Of a stretch of DNA of 64,000 bases, positions 1-9,215 are shown piece by piece. The stretch comes from Dinoroseobacter sp039192165 (GTDB lineage: Bacteria; Pseudomonadota; Alphaproteobacteria; Rhodobacterales; Rhodobacteraceae). The notes under the pieces are model-generated. The model had not been told where the DNA came from and did no database searches. It saw only the letters and a list, made by a program, of their open reading frames with translations. Numbering within the stretch: position 1 is the first letter of the stretch; every line of letters begins with the position of its first letter. The position numbers were made by a program, and so were the translations under genes. Location: contig JBCCXD010000006.1 in NCBI GenBank assembly GCA_039192165.1, positions 1-64,000 on the forward strand. Direction: 5' to 3'.

Positions 1-1
1 C

Positions 2-184
2 AAGCGCGGCAAGATCTATCACGTCGAGATCCGACACGACCCCGAATGCGCGATCTACACACACGCACGTGTCTGCAATTGCAACCCCGACCGGGTATTG
101 CGCGACGAAGGCGGCAGGCAACTCGCCCGCGTCGAGGGCGCCGGGTTCTATGACCCGCTTGAGTTCTTGGAGGCGGCGGAATGA
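2..184 (+). CDS. C-terminal 60 residues of an unidentified protein, cut by the window edge
   Basis: The frame is open from the first bases of the window to a TGA at 182-184, and its stop overlaps the ATG of the next reading frame as ATGA, which suggests co-translation with the replication gene downstream. The visible tail starts KRGKIYHVEIRHD and contains a C-N-C pair (VCNCN) that could be part of a metal site, and ends FYDPLEFLEAAE. I do not recognise the family. By position it probably belongs to the same mobile or phage-like module as the primase gene that follows. Confidence 0.5.
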   Translation, partial: KRGKIYHVEIRHDPECAIYTHARVCNCNPDRVLRDEGGRQLARVEGAGFYDPLEFLEAAE

Positions 185-2067
185 ACGCTTACGCAGACAC
201 TCTTTCAAGTATGGGCAAAGCTGCCGTTAAATGCGCAGAGCGCGGCTGGCACGTCTTCCCTGCCCCTCCCGGCGCGAAACAAAGCTACGAAAGTGCAGCC
301 AATAACCAAGGCAGACGCTGGGGCGCGACCGCAGACGCTGACAAGGCCCGCGAGTTCTTCGCCCGCTATCCGTAAGCCAATATCGGCATTGCCTGCCAGG
401 AAAGCGGTTTGTTTGTCTTGGACCTGGACAACAAGAACGGCGTCAACGGCGTCGAATGGCTGGCCGAGAAGATAGAGGAACACGGCGAATGGCCAAACAC
501 GGTCGAGGCTCTCAGCCCGTCCGGCGGTTGGCATGTCTATTTTCAGTACCCAGACTTCGACCCCAAGACCTGCGAAAGCGAGATTGCCCCCGGCGTAGAC
601 GTGCGGGCGCATGGCGGCATGGTGATCGCTCCGCCGAGTGTGAAGCCTGGCGCCGAGAAGACCTACCGGTGGAAGAACCCTCCCGGCCTCTTTGACGTGG
701 CCCGTGCCCCGCAATGGGTGCTGGAAATGTTGCCGCGACGGGAAGAACCAAAGCTGGCCGACACGGGCTTCCAGATCGACACAGGCGGCGTCTATGAGAA
801 CAAGAGCGAGAAGCTAGCCCAAGCCCTCAATGACTGCGCTGCAGACGGCAGGAAGCACAAAGGAGTCCGCACAGTCGCGGCGATGCTAGGACAACGCGGC
901 CTCTGCGAAGATCTGATCGCCGCTGTGGTGCGCCACGCCTGCCCCGTCTGGGACAAGAATGTGGAGAACAGTATTCGCTCCGGTGTCGCTATGGGGCCGC
1001 AGGCACCGCAAGACCGCAAAAGCCGGTTCTACAGCGCCGCCTCGCTTAAGGGAAAGCCGCTGCAAGCGCGGGAATGGTTGGTGCCCGACATGGTGCCTCA
1101 GAAGACCGTCTCGCTGTTCTACGGCGACGGAGGCACCGGCAAGAGCCTTCTCACCCTACAGCTCGCGTTCGCGGTTGCAGCAGACACGACCTGGATCGGG
1201 CGCACCGTGAACACAGGCGGCGTGATCTTTCTCAGCGCGGAAGACGACGAAGACGAACTGCACCGCCGCATCGCGGACACTCTGCGCGCTACGGGCAAGG
1301 ACTATGACGATATCGAACGCCTGACGCTCCGCTCACTGGTCGGGGAAGACGCGCTCTTGGCAGTCGAAAGTCAGTTGAAGCTGATTGAAACCGAACTGTT
1401 CCGAGAACTCGACGCACGGGCTTCAGAAGAAGCACCGACCCTTATCGTCATCGACACGTTGGCAGACGTGTTTCCGTCAAACGAGAACGAGCGAAACAAG
1501 GCGCGCCAGTTTATCGGGATACTGAAGGGCCAGGCAGCGCGGCAAGAGTGCGCTGTGATGGTTCTGGGGCATCCGTCCTTGACCGGCGTCAACACCGGCA
1601 CCGGCACGTCGGGGTCAACTGGGTGGAACAACTCGGCCAGTGGTCGGCTCTACTTTGAGCGCGTCTTTGAGGAGGGCAGAGAACCAGACCCAAACGCCCG
1701 CAGGCTCACCACCAAGAAAAATAACTACGGACCAATCGGAGAGGAAATCGGGCTGCGTTGGCAAGACGGCGTGTTCGTAGCGCAGGAACAAGGCGGAATG
1801 ATGGACGCCCTGGCCAAGAATGCAAAATGCGAACGGGTGTTTCTGAAGCTGCTGGACGAGTTCAGAGAAAGCGGGCGGCGTGTGCGGCACACCGCGGGCC
1901 ACGGATACGCACCAACCGAGTTCGCAAAGTCCGGCCAAGCGGAAGGTTTAGGCAAGACTGCGCTACGCGCCGCGATGAACGCTTTGTTCCACCGTGGCGA
2001 GATTGAAGTGGCCAAGGAAGGGCCACCGTCGCGGCCTTCCAGCTACATTCGGAGGGCCAACAGATGA
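181..2067 (+). pseudogene. Primase/polymerase-helicase replication protein interrupted by an in-frame TAA
   Basis: Read through one stop codon, this frame encodes about 628 residues. The N-terminal part resembles the bifunctional primase/polymerase (Prim-Pol) domain: GWHVFPAPPG near residue 20, then the acidic LDLDNKNG motif (about 77-84), SGGWHVYF and a GVDVRAHGG...APPS segment. The C-terminal half is a RecA/RepA-type AAA ATPase, with Walker A GDGGTGKS (about residue 315-322), IFLSAEDD, and Walker B LIVIDTL. A TAA at 373-375 separates residues 1-64 (ending ARYP) from the continuation ANIGIACQESG, which is normal Prim-Pol sequence in the same frame. The lesion is therefore one codon, not a frameshift. 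Either the gene is dead, or a shorter protein starts downstream (a TTG lies at 409) and lacks the first primase strands. Such proteins replicate phages and integrative plasmids. Confidence 0.8.
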
Positions 2068-2078
2068 GCCTTCACTCA

Positions 2079-2135
2079 CCCTTATATCGCCCTTATTTCG
2101 GGGGTTATCTCGGTATAGCTGTCGCCCTTATATCG
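2079..2135 (+). repeat. Iteron-like CCCTTATATCG repeats
   Basis: CCCTTATATCG occurs at 2079-2089 and 2125-2135. A near copy, CCCTTATTTCG, lies at 2090-2100 and a shorter CCCTTATAC follows near 2153. Short, closely spaced direct repeats immediately after a replication gene are what an iteron origin looks like; that reading is inference. The first copy begins only 12 bp after the primase stop. Confidence 0.45.
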
Positions 2136-2229
2136 GCTAGCCACACACTCCCCCTTATACCCCCGTGCGTGTGAACCCGCCTTTAGCAGCGGGACACGCG
2201 CGCCCACCGACGCCAGAAACACGGCAACA

Positions 2230-2365
2230 GGGGGTATCTCGATCTTTGCCGGCCACACCAAGGGACCGGCAGGGAACAACAAATGCGCGCTTCCACAAAA
2301 TGAAATCGTTCTCACAGAGGGGGGTATCTCGATCTTCACTACGCAAGGCCAAGGGACCGGCGGGG
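2230..2365 (+). repeat. Two-part direct repeat with a unit of about 90 bp
   Basis: GGGGGTATCTCGATCTT is present at 2230-2246 and again, exactly, at 2320-2336. Each copy is followed by CCAAGGGACCGGCNGGG, at 2258-2274 and 2349-2365. The two halves keep nearly the same spacing (90 and 91 bp). The segment between them is not conserved by eye. The repeats lie in the non-coding stretch behind the replication gene, so they may be part of an origin or a partition or control region. Confidence 0.55.
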
Positions 2366-2432
2366 TTGCCGCCTTTTGCTAAACCGCAACAAAAAAGGTT
2401 TCGCATCTCACAAAACCTATCGGAGCAAACAC

Positions 2433-2522
2433 ATGACCGAACCAAGCAATACGTCGGTATCCGCTCCGCGGACAAAACAGCCGTTTAAGATGAGGTTCGC
2501 AAAGATAGGTTTTCCAGAATAG
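2433..2522 (+). CDS. Possible 29-residue ORF, perhaps the start of a truncated gene
   Basis: An ATG at 2433 is preceded by CGGAG seven bases upstream and opens a 29-codon frame (MTEPSNTSVS... to ...IGFPE). The good ribosome binding site and the position at the right edge of the mobile-looking segment suggest the 5' end of a gene whose remainder was lost. There is no recognisable domain, and it could be chance. Confidence 0.25.
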   Translation: MTEPSNTSVSAPRTKQPFKMRFAKIGFPE

Positions 2523-2598
2523 CTACCTTGAACCACCAACAAAGGGGATCGGCTTCAACGCTCAGCCTATCGCCTAATTTTCAAATCCAGAACCGAGC

Positions 2599-4035
2599 TC
2601 ACTCTGGAGTCCACCCATCGGGTGCAGGAAAAGGTACGGGTGGCTCTTGCTGCAAGCTTGCCTGAAACTTCAGAATTTCAGCAGAGACAGCCGGGAATAC
2701 CCAAGTCAGGTTCTCCGTCCCGGTTTGCCCGATCCCGCCACTGAGCCCATACAACTCCTTTGGATCGCGCAGCAAATTGTGGACGTGTGGCACATTGTGC
2801 TTGACCGGCGGCTCGAACATTGAGTCCTGCTTCCAGAAGTGCACTTTGAAATTGCGCCACTTGTAGGACTGCATGATGTCGCCGTTATAGGCCGGGAAGC
2901 CCTCGCGCGCAGACGCGTCGGTATTTCCGAGAAAGAAATCTAGCTGGTCGACACCGTCGATCATTCTGTCACTCGGTACGCTATACCCGGCCACGCTTGC
3001 AAGAGTTGGGAGAATGTCCGTGGTATGAACAATCTCGTCACTGACCGTACCTTGTGGGATCCTCCCGGGCCAACGGATCAGGAACGGCGCTCTTAAGCTG
3101 CCTTCAAGGGTTGTGAAGTAGTGGCCGCGCCAATATCCAGCTGTGCCGAACGCGGCTTGCGTCTCTTCAGGACCGTTGTCGCTTGTCCAGACAACGATCG
3201 TGTTGTCCGCAATCCCAAGACGGTCAATCGCGTCCAAAACCTGTCCCGCATTGTGATCCATCTCGGCCAGCATATCCCCCCAAGGGCCATTCCCGGTGGA
3301 CCCGACGAAATCGGGATGCGCTAAAGGTGGAATATGTGCGAGAGTAAACGGGGTATATACGAAAAAAGGCGTGCCGCTTGCCGTCTGTTCCTCCATGAAG
3401 GCGATGGTCTTTTCCGTGAGCTCCCGGTCGATGGTGCGCCGGGTATCGAGGTTGTACTCCTTGACCTCGCTTAGGGCAGAGTCTCGCGTCGATTCAACGA
3501 TCTGCGGGGGGGACAATACCTCAGGATCAAAGCCTTGTTGGGTGGTGTATTGCGACTCGTCTGTTGTGTTGGCGATGCCATACCAAACGTCAAACCCTTG
3601 ATCTGTGGGATACCGGCCCGGTTGATCTCCCAGATGCCACTTGCCGAACATGGCCGTGGCGTAACCCGCATCGGAAAAGAGCTCGGCCATTGTTCTTTCC
3701 CACCCAACGAGACCATAAGGTAGACCCCAGACAACCTTTGTTGTACCCGACCGGATCGGGTGGCGACCTGTCAAAAGAGCGGACCGCGAAGGTGTGCATT
3801 GCGGTTCGACATTGTAGTTCAAAAGCTGCATTCCCTCGGCCGCAAGTTGATCGAGCCGCGGGGTAGGCGCTCCGCGCAACACACCACCGCCATAGGCACC
3901 GATCTCTCCCCAGCCGACATTGTCGGTCACCATCAGGATGACATTGGGTTGAGCCTCCTCTTGAGCCAGCGCGGTGGACTGCACGCCGCTTAGAACTAGT
4001 AAACCCGATAGAAGGTAAACTGCCGTTTTGGTCAT
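2599..4035 (-). CDS. Secreted arylsulfatase-family hydrolase
   Basis: 478 residues with a Sec signal peptide (hydrophobic core to about residue 24, ending ALAQ). The mature protein opens with PNVILMVTDN, where the Asp-Asn supplies Ca2+ ligands of the alkaline-phosphatase-like sulfatase fold. Cys80 sits in CTPSRSALLTGR, the C-x-P-x-R signature that formylglycine-generating enzyme converts to formylglycine. KWHLG (about residue 135) and a TSDNGP segment follow as expected. It should hydrolyse sulfate esters in the periplasm or outside the cell; the substrate is unknown. The start is chosen for AGGAG seven bases upstream. It lies 179 bp downstream of a second sulfatase in the same direction and could be co-transcribed with it. 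The maturing enzyme is not in this window. Confidence 0.9.
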   Translation of the reverse strand: MTKTAVYLLSGLLVLSGVQSTALAQEEAQPNVILMVTDNVGWGEIGAYGGGVLRGAPTPRLDQLAAEGMQLLNYNVEPQCTPSRSALLTGRHPIRSGTTKVVWGLPYGLVGWERTMAELFSDAGYATAMFGKWHLGDQPGRYPTDQGFDVWYGIANTTDESQYTTQQGFDPEVLSPPQIVESTRDSALSEVKEYNLDTRRTIDRELTEKTIAFMEEQTASGTPFFVYTPFTLAHIPPLAHPDFVGSTGNGPWGDMLAEMDHNAGQVLDAIDRLGIADNTIVVWTSDNGPEETQAAFGTAGYWRGHYFTTLEGSLRAPFLIRWPGRIPQGTVSDEIVHTTDILPTLASVAGYSVPSDRMIDGVDQLDFFLGNTDASAREGFPAYNGDIMQSYKWRNFKVHFWKQDSMFEPPVKHNVPHVHNLLRDPKELYGLSGGIGQTGTENLTWVFPAVSAEILKFQASLQQEPPVPFPAPDGWTPE

Positions 4036-4214
4036 CCACCATCTCCTAAAACAGAAATCTAAACTCTACCCGGAGTGCCGCTATTTGCCGGTATGAACAT
4101 GCAGCAGAAACGACACCGAAAACTCACGCCCAAAAAACTGCCGGCGACCAGGACATCGACTTCGAGCTTCGCGAAATCGATGTAACCTGGCGCGCCATGC
4201 TTTACTTGGTTTGG

Positions 4215-6635
4215 TTACTGCCTTTTGAGCATGCGCTTGGCGAGCGCTTCCAGGCTTTCGTAGCTTTCACCTGATACAGACACGGCCACCTCGCGAATAG
4301 TGCCGCCTGTGAATTCGCCTGGGGTCTCGTAGAGAGCACTGACGGCGTCGCCGCTGTCGTAACCAATGCACAAGCCATCGCCGGATAGCGTGAACTTGCC
4401 AGACTGCGCGCGCATTTCGCCGGAGGCGACCTCCTGATCATCAATGTAGAGTTTTGTTGAGCCCAACACCTCACCGTTATCGCCGGCGCCTCGGGCATCA
4501 AACTCCATGCCCAATGTATAGGTGCCGGGTTCAAGTTCGATATCAGATTCAAAGGTCTGTTCAGGTTGAATTCCGAGGAAGTTATAGACGTAGAACAGCT
4601 TTCGGTCCTTGATCAGCAGCGAGTGCCCACCAAAGCGGGAGCCGTGTGCGAAGATCACGCCTTCTGCACCCTCTTCGACATCGACATTGGCAAGGATCTT
4701 ATAATCGCGCCCGCGAATATTGACGGCAACCCCCTCGGGGACACAGGTCGTATTCGGATAGTATAAATAGGTGTCCCGCGCGGGTTCCGCTGTGGGGCGT
4801 TCAATACCAATGATTTCAACTGCGCTCCGATCGTCGAGGGGCAGCACGTTGTTTTTGGCCGCTTCGTCGAACCAGACCTGGATCAGTTCCTGCAACTTCT
4901 CGGGCTCTTGCTCGGCAAGGTTGTTGGATTCTGAGCGGTCTTCATCCACGTGATAAAGCTCCCAGACATCCTGATCAAAGTTGCCGGTTCCGGTCAGCGG
5001 AGCATGTACGGCAACGGCCTTCCATCCGTCCTTCCAAATGCCGCGTGTACCCAACATCGCGAAATACTGGACTTCCTTTTGGGTCGGATCGTTCGGTTCG
5101 GCATCAAAGGTATAGGCCATGGACACGCCAGAAAGCGGATATTGCTCAACACCGTTGGCTTCGGTGGGCATTTCCAGACCCGTGATTTCGAGGATCGTCG
5201 GAACGATATCGACCGAGTGGTGGTACTGGTGCCGGATTTCACCGCCATTTTCGATACCTGCGGGCCAAGACATGACCAGAGGATCGTTGGTCCCTCCAGC
5301 ATAATTTGAATAGCGTTTGAACATCTTGAACGGAGCTGAAAACGCCGCCGCCCATCCGGTTGGATAATGGTTGTAAGTGTCCGGGCCGCCGAGCGTCTCA
5401 ATGAATTTCATATTCTCTTCCAGCTCATCCGGGAAGCCGTTGAAGAACTTGTTCTCATTGACGGAGCCATTGGGCGAACCTTCGCCAGACGCACCATTGT
5501 CAGCGGCGTAAATGATCAGTGTATTCTCATATTGACCCGTTTCCTTGAGATAGTCGACAATGCGACCGACTTGAAAATCGGTATATTCCGAAAAGCCTGC
5601 ATAGACTTCGGCCATCCTTGCAAATAGACGCCGTTCATCATCATTTAGCGTGTCCCATGGCCGCACGAAGTCGTCCGGGTTGGCCAGATCGTCGGGCATG
5701 AAGTTCAACGCGGTGTTGACGGTACCTTCCGGCATAATGCCTCGGTCAATCATGGCTTGCGTTATCTCTTCACGATAGACGTCGTAGCCTTCGTCGAAGA
5801 CGCCCGTGTACCTGTCGGCCCATTCCTTCGGCGCGTGGTGCGGCGCGTGGTTAGCCCCGGGATTGAACCACATATACCATGGCTTGGATGGGTTCGTTGC
5901 CTTCTGATCGCGGAGCATCGAGATAGCCTGATCCGCAAGATCTTTTGACAGGTGATACCCGTCCTCCGGAGATAAGGGCGCTTCGATGAACCGATTGTCT
6001 TCGACAAGATCCGGATACCAGTTGTTCGTTTCGCCGCCTAGGAACCCGTAGAAGCGATCAAAACCCTGGTTCAAAGGCCATTCCGTTCGGCTTGCACCCG
6101 AGGCGACATCTTGTTCGGGCACGTTGTGGTTCTTGCCTATCCAAAAGGTGCTGTAGCCGTTGGCTTGAAGCACCTCGGCGATGGTTGTGACCTGCGGAGG
6201 AAGACGGCCACTTGCCCCCGGAAACCCGTCAGCCGTTTCAGTGATCGCCGCCATGCCGTTGAGATGATGATTGCGCCCGGTCAGCAAGGTTGAACGCGTC
6301 GGTGAACAAAGGGCGGTTGTGTGCCACTGCGTGTAAGTCAAACCTTCTTCCGCCAACGCATCAAGCGCGGGCATGTTGATCTTGCCGCCATAGGGAGACC
6401 AGGCTCCAAGACCGGTGTCATCATACAACACGAATAGGATGTTCGGAGCGCCTTCCGGTGCAGCCTTGGGCGTAAATGGTGTCCAGTCCGCCTCCGAGTC
6501 GCGTACATCAAGCCCAATGGTGCCGTTGAAACCAGGGAAACCAAGCGGCTCGTTCATCTCAGGAGCATCTTGGGCGTTGGCTTGCACCGCAGTTGAAACA
6601 AAAAACACCGCAATCGCGGCCAACGTTCTTTTCAT
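4215..6635 (-). CDS. Large secreted arylsulfatase with C-terminal extension
   Basis: 806 residues from the chosen ATG, which begins a clear signal peptide (MKRTLAAIAVFFVSTAVQA). An ATG at 6650 would add five residues. After PNILFVLYDDTG (metal-binding Asp72-Asp73) comes Cys110 in CSPTRSTLLTGR, the formylglycine site. NPGANHAPHHAPKEW and AADNGASGEGSPNG are typical of the longer, roughly 750-800-residue bacterial arylsulfatases. The last 170 or so residues look like a beta-rich accessory domain (GSRFGGHSLLIKDRKLFYVYN), often seen in this subgroup. It probably acts in the periplasm on sulfate esters. It is first in a minus-strand pair with the smaller sulfatase and is divergent from the membrane regulator at 6797. 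Confidence 0.9.
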   Translation of the reverse strand: MKRTLAAIAVFFVSTAVQANAQDAPEMNEPLGFPGFNGTIGLDVRDSEADWTPFTPKAAPEGAPNILFVLYDDTGLGAWSPYGGKINMPALDALAEEGLTYTQWHTTALCSPTRSTLLTGRNHHLNGMAAITETADGFPGASGRLPPQVTTIAEVLQANGYSTFWIGKNHNVPEQDVASGASRTEWPLNQGFDRFYGFLGGETNNWYPDLVEDNRFIEAPLSPEDGYHLSKDLADQAISMLRDQKATNPSKPWYMWFNPGANHAPHHAPKEWADRYTGVFDEGYDVYREEITQAMIDRGIMPEGTVNTALNFMPDDLANPDDFVRPWDTLNDDERRLFARMAEVYAGFSEYTDFQVGRIVDYLKETGQYENTLIIYAADNGASGEGSPNGSVNENKFFNGFPDELEENMKFIETLGGPDTYNHYPTGWAAAFSAPFKMFKRYSNYAGGTNDPLVMSWPAGIENGGEIRHQYHHSVDIVPTILEITGLEMPTEANGVEQYPLSGVSMAYTFDAEPNDPTQKEVQYFAMLGTRGIWKDGWKAVAVHAPLTGTGNFDQDVWELYHVDEDRSESNNLAEQEPEKLQELIQVWFDEAAKNNVLPLDDRSAVEIIGIERPTAEPARDTYLYYPNTTCVPEGVAVNIRGRDYKILANVDVEEGAEGVIFAHGSRFGGHSLLIKDRKLFYVYNFLGIQPEQTFESDIELEPGTYTLGMEFDARGAGDNGEVLGSTKLYIDDQEVASGEMRAQSGKFTLSGDGLCIGYDSGDAVSALYETPGEFTGGTIREVAVSVSGESYESLEALAKRMLKRQ

Positions 6636-6796
6636 GAAACTTGATCCCATAATCACTTGAAGAGCCGGAGGTTCAAAGAGAGATTGACCTGCGCACAGCG
6701 CTGAAGAAAAGTACGAACATGTTGCAACACGCAAAACCATCTGATTTTCATATGTTTCTAGGCCGTCATTAGGCGCTTTTGAACGAGGTCGAACTC
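6636..6796. promoter_or_regulatory. Divergent promoter region between sulfatases and their likely regulator
   Basis: The 161 bp between two divergent starts must carry promoters for both the sulfatase genes and the regulator gene. I see no strong palindrome. The call rests on gene arrangement only. Confidence 0.4.
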
Positions 6797-8509
6797 ATGC
6801 TGAAGCCGTCTCCGGATGACGTTCGAAAGCAACTTAAGCGCATCCTAGAGCATCCGGCATTCGCAGCGTCGAGACAAAGGCGAAAGCTCTTATCGTATGT
6901 TGTCGAGGAATCTCTGTCGGGGCGAGCGGATCGGCTCAAGGGCGTAGCGATAGCGATATCTGTGTTTGGGCGGAATGAGGATTTCGACCAGCGCACAGAT
7001 CCGGTGGTACGCCTTGAGGCGAGACGACTGCGTCAGGATCTTGACAGCTATTATGCGGATGCCGGCATAGATGATCCGATCCGAATCTCTATTCCAAAAG
7101 GCGGGTACGCGCCCGTTTTCACCAGGCTCCAGCATAGCGCTCGCGTCGAAGCTGAAACAGGCTCACCAACGTCGAGAAAAATAGAACGCAAGGCTGGTTT
7201 CGTTACGCTCGCAACGTCCGTGTGTGCTCTTATTGTTGGCATCTGGGTAGGCTCCCAGTCAATCTTCGATGCGGCCACCCGCCCAACTCTCCCAACAGTC
7301 GAGGAGTTTCCGTCCGGACCCGTCATCGCTGTGCTACCCGTTCAAGTTTTCGATGATAGTTCTCGGCTTTTCGCTGATGGAATGACGCAACAGCTCACCA
7401 GTGAGCTTGTACGATTTCAAGACCTGTGGGTTTTGCCATTGGGCGCGGTAAATCAGTTTCGCGACGGATCGGCTAGTCCGCAGATTCTTCGTACAGTTCT
7501 TGGTGCCGACTATGCGCTTGAAGGAACTTTAGTCGAGAACTCAGATGGGCTGGAGTTAACTGCGCGCCTCGTCGATCTCAAATCCGAACGCTACACGTGG
7601 GTCATGACCCTCGATATGGGGCCCGATCCGTCCGACGTCTATGCTGCGCAGGACGAAATAGTGAACGAGATCGTCGGGAATATCGCAGGAAAATACGGTC
7701 TGATCTTAGAAGCTAAGTTGTCGGAAGCCCGCCGAAGTCCCCCCCAAACCCGAGACGCCTACGACTGTGTTCTGAGCTACTACGGGTACCAAATCAGGAT
7801 CAATCTTGAAGAACACCAAGAGATTTTGTCTTGCATAGAAAAGTCTGTGTCGCTTGATCCCGAATACGCGGAAGCCTGGGCCATCCTCTCGAACCTTTAT
7901 GTTCAACAGGTTAGGTTTGGTTTGACAGATGACACTTCCGGCGCGATCTCCGAGGCCCGTTTTGCTGCGGAACGGGCTGTCGAGTTGGATCCAAGATCGT
8001 CTTTCGCTCAACTGATGCTCGCGAATTTATCGTTCGCGATTGGTGAAATTGAGGAGTTTCGTGCCGCAAGTGAAAGAGCCTTGTCGCTTAACCCAAACGA
8101 CGTTTCAGTACTGGGACACTTTGGCCTCAGACTGGTTTTTCTAGGTGAATGGGAAAGTGGTCTTGCGCTCACCGAGAAGGCGATGGAACTCAGTCCGGTA
8201 CATCCCCGCTGGTTCCACTTCCCATCCGCATTCCGGAGCTTTACCGAAGCTGACTATGAAAGGGCTTTGCTCAAAGCAAACAAAGTGGACATGCCTGCGT
8301 TCTTTTGGGATCCGCTATTAAGGGCAGCTATCCACGGTAAGCTTGGCAACGAAGCAGAAGCCAGCAACGCTGCAAAGCAACTTTTATCACTGAAGCCCGA
8401 TTTTGCTAATGAAGCTGACGATTTTTTGGATATCTGGCAGATCGAGCCAGGGTTTCGGCGCAAGCTCGTCGAAGGTCTCGAACTGGCTGGCTTGTACGGT
8501 GTAAAATGA
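6797..8509 (+). CDS. Membrane-anchored winged-helix/TPR regulator
   Basis: 570 residues. Residues 1-110 match the DNA-binding-like N-terminal domain of proteins often mis-annotated as adenylate cyclase: SRQRRKLLSYVVEE..., then GVAIAISVFGR, RTDPVVRLEARRLR and IPKGGYAPVF. One hydrophobic segment follows at about 134-152. Next is an FlgO/TolB-like domain (PVIAVLPVQ...FADGMTQQLTSEL..., about 165-300). The C-terminal 230 residues are tetratricopeptide-like helical pairs (SLDPEYAEAWAILSNLY, ELDPRSSFAQLMLANL, SLNPNDVSVLGHFG). The layout resembles ToxR/CadC one-component sensors: cytoplasmic DNA binding and periplasmic sensing. ATG 6797 is preferred to TTG 6779 because GAGG lies eight bases upstream. 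Divergent orientation suggests it controls the two sulfatases. Confidence 0.75.
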   Translation: MLKPSPDDVRKQLKRILEHPAFAASRQRRKLLSYVVEESLSGRADRLKGVAIAISVFGRNEDFDQRTDPVVRLEARRLRQDLDSYYADAGIDDPIRISIPKGGYAPVFTRLQHSARVEAETGSPTSRKIERKAGFVTLATSVCALIVGIWVGSQSIFDAATRPTLPTVEEFPSGPVIAVLPVQVFDDSSRLFADGMTQQLTSELVRFQDLWVLPLGAVNQFRDGSASPQILRTVLGADYALEGTLVENSDGLELTARLVDLKSERYTWVMTLDMGPDPSDVYAAQDEIVNEIVGNIAGKYGLILEAKLSEARRSPPQTRDAYDCVLSYYGYQIRINLEEHQEILSCIEKSVSLDPEYAEAWAILSNLYVQQVRFGLTDDTSGAISEARFAAERAVELDPRSSFAQLMLANLSFAIGEIEEFRAASERALSLNPNDVSVLGHFGLRLVFLGEWESGLALTEKAMELSPVHPRWFHFPSAFRSFTEADYERALLKANKVDMPAFFWDPLLRAAIHGKLGNEAEASNAAKQLLSLKPDFANEADDFLDIWQIEPGFRRKLVEGLELAGLYGVK

Positions 8510-9215
8510 CAGCACGTTCTTGAGACCGACAGCTGCAAAGGAAGCACGATCAAACAAGTGGCGTCGACTTCTGTTGTTCATGGACAGCAACTAAATGAGA
8601 CCATCTTTGGAAAACATATGATTGCGAGAGCATCGGCTGGTTTTAGCTTTTCGATCATAATCGCCCACAGGAACCCCCGAACGTCCACTTTTTTCCTAGG
8701 TTCTTTAAACCACGCATTCGCCACGTACGACCGCTCTTCTCTCCGCCAATTAGGCTTTTCCGCGACTGTAGACGACGTCGCTTGTTCGCTCGCATTGGCC
8801 GAAGCTGTACGAAAACTGATGTCGCCTTTCCGCTCGGAGGAGACATCTGATCGATTTGGTCAGGTTCAAACACGCCCCAGACGAGTTGAACGGCAGCTAC
8901 GCGGACAAAGCTGACTTTGACAAATAGAGCCTCCAGCTAAGTGAGCTGACGGGTCATGCCGTTCTAAATTGAGCCTCACTCATAGAGCGTGGCCTAACGC
9001 CAGATTAGCTTTTCGCCTCCGCGAATCCGAAGAGCCATCATGCGCACTAAGCGCAAACAGAAATGCTCAAAAGACGAATTTGTTTCGGCCCATCCCGAAC
9101 GTATGAAGGGACCAAAGAGGCGTGCGACTTCTTCAAAAGCACCCGGTGCAAGGTTCGCGACCGTTCTTCGATCTAGACATGACGCACTATTCTAGTTTGC
9201 GCAAGAACCCCGACG
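8510..9215. other. Gene-poor stretch of about 700 bp
   Basis: Between the TPR regulator and the exporter gene I see no convincing gene. A 118-codon frame at 8558-8914 and a 51-codon frame at 9040-9195 have no ribosome binding site and no family resemblance. The stretch contains one copy of a 40-bp dispersed repeat and has the look of degraded sequence. Confidence 0.5.
8827..8866 (+). repeat. 40-bp dispersed direct repeat, left copy
   Basis: This 40-bp segment starts TTTCCGCTC, contains AGACATCTGA and ends TTTGGTCAGGTT. It matches the segment at 15361-15400 at about 34 of 40 positions in the same orientation. The two copies flank the exporter/peptidase/tct/LysR block. Confidence 0.55.

Noticed and set aside
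2165..2488. 107-codon plus-strand frame over the repeats behind the primase gene
   Set aside because: Its translation merely reflects the two DNA repeats (GVSRS twice), is proline- and arginine-rich, and has no ribosome binding site.
8558..8914. 118-codon frame after the TPR regulator
   Set aside because: No start signal, mixed composition, and its end contains the dispersed 40-bp repeat; nothing resembles a known protein.
9040..9195. 51-codon frame with a basic N-terminus (MRTKRKQKCSK), suggestive of a transposase start
   Set aside because: No ribosome binding site, no terminal inverted repeats and no further transposase motifs could be found.
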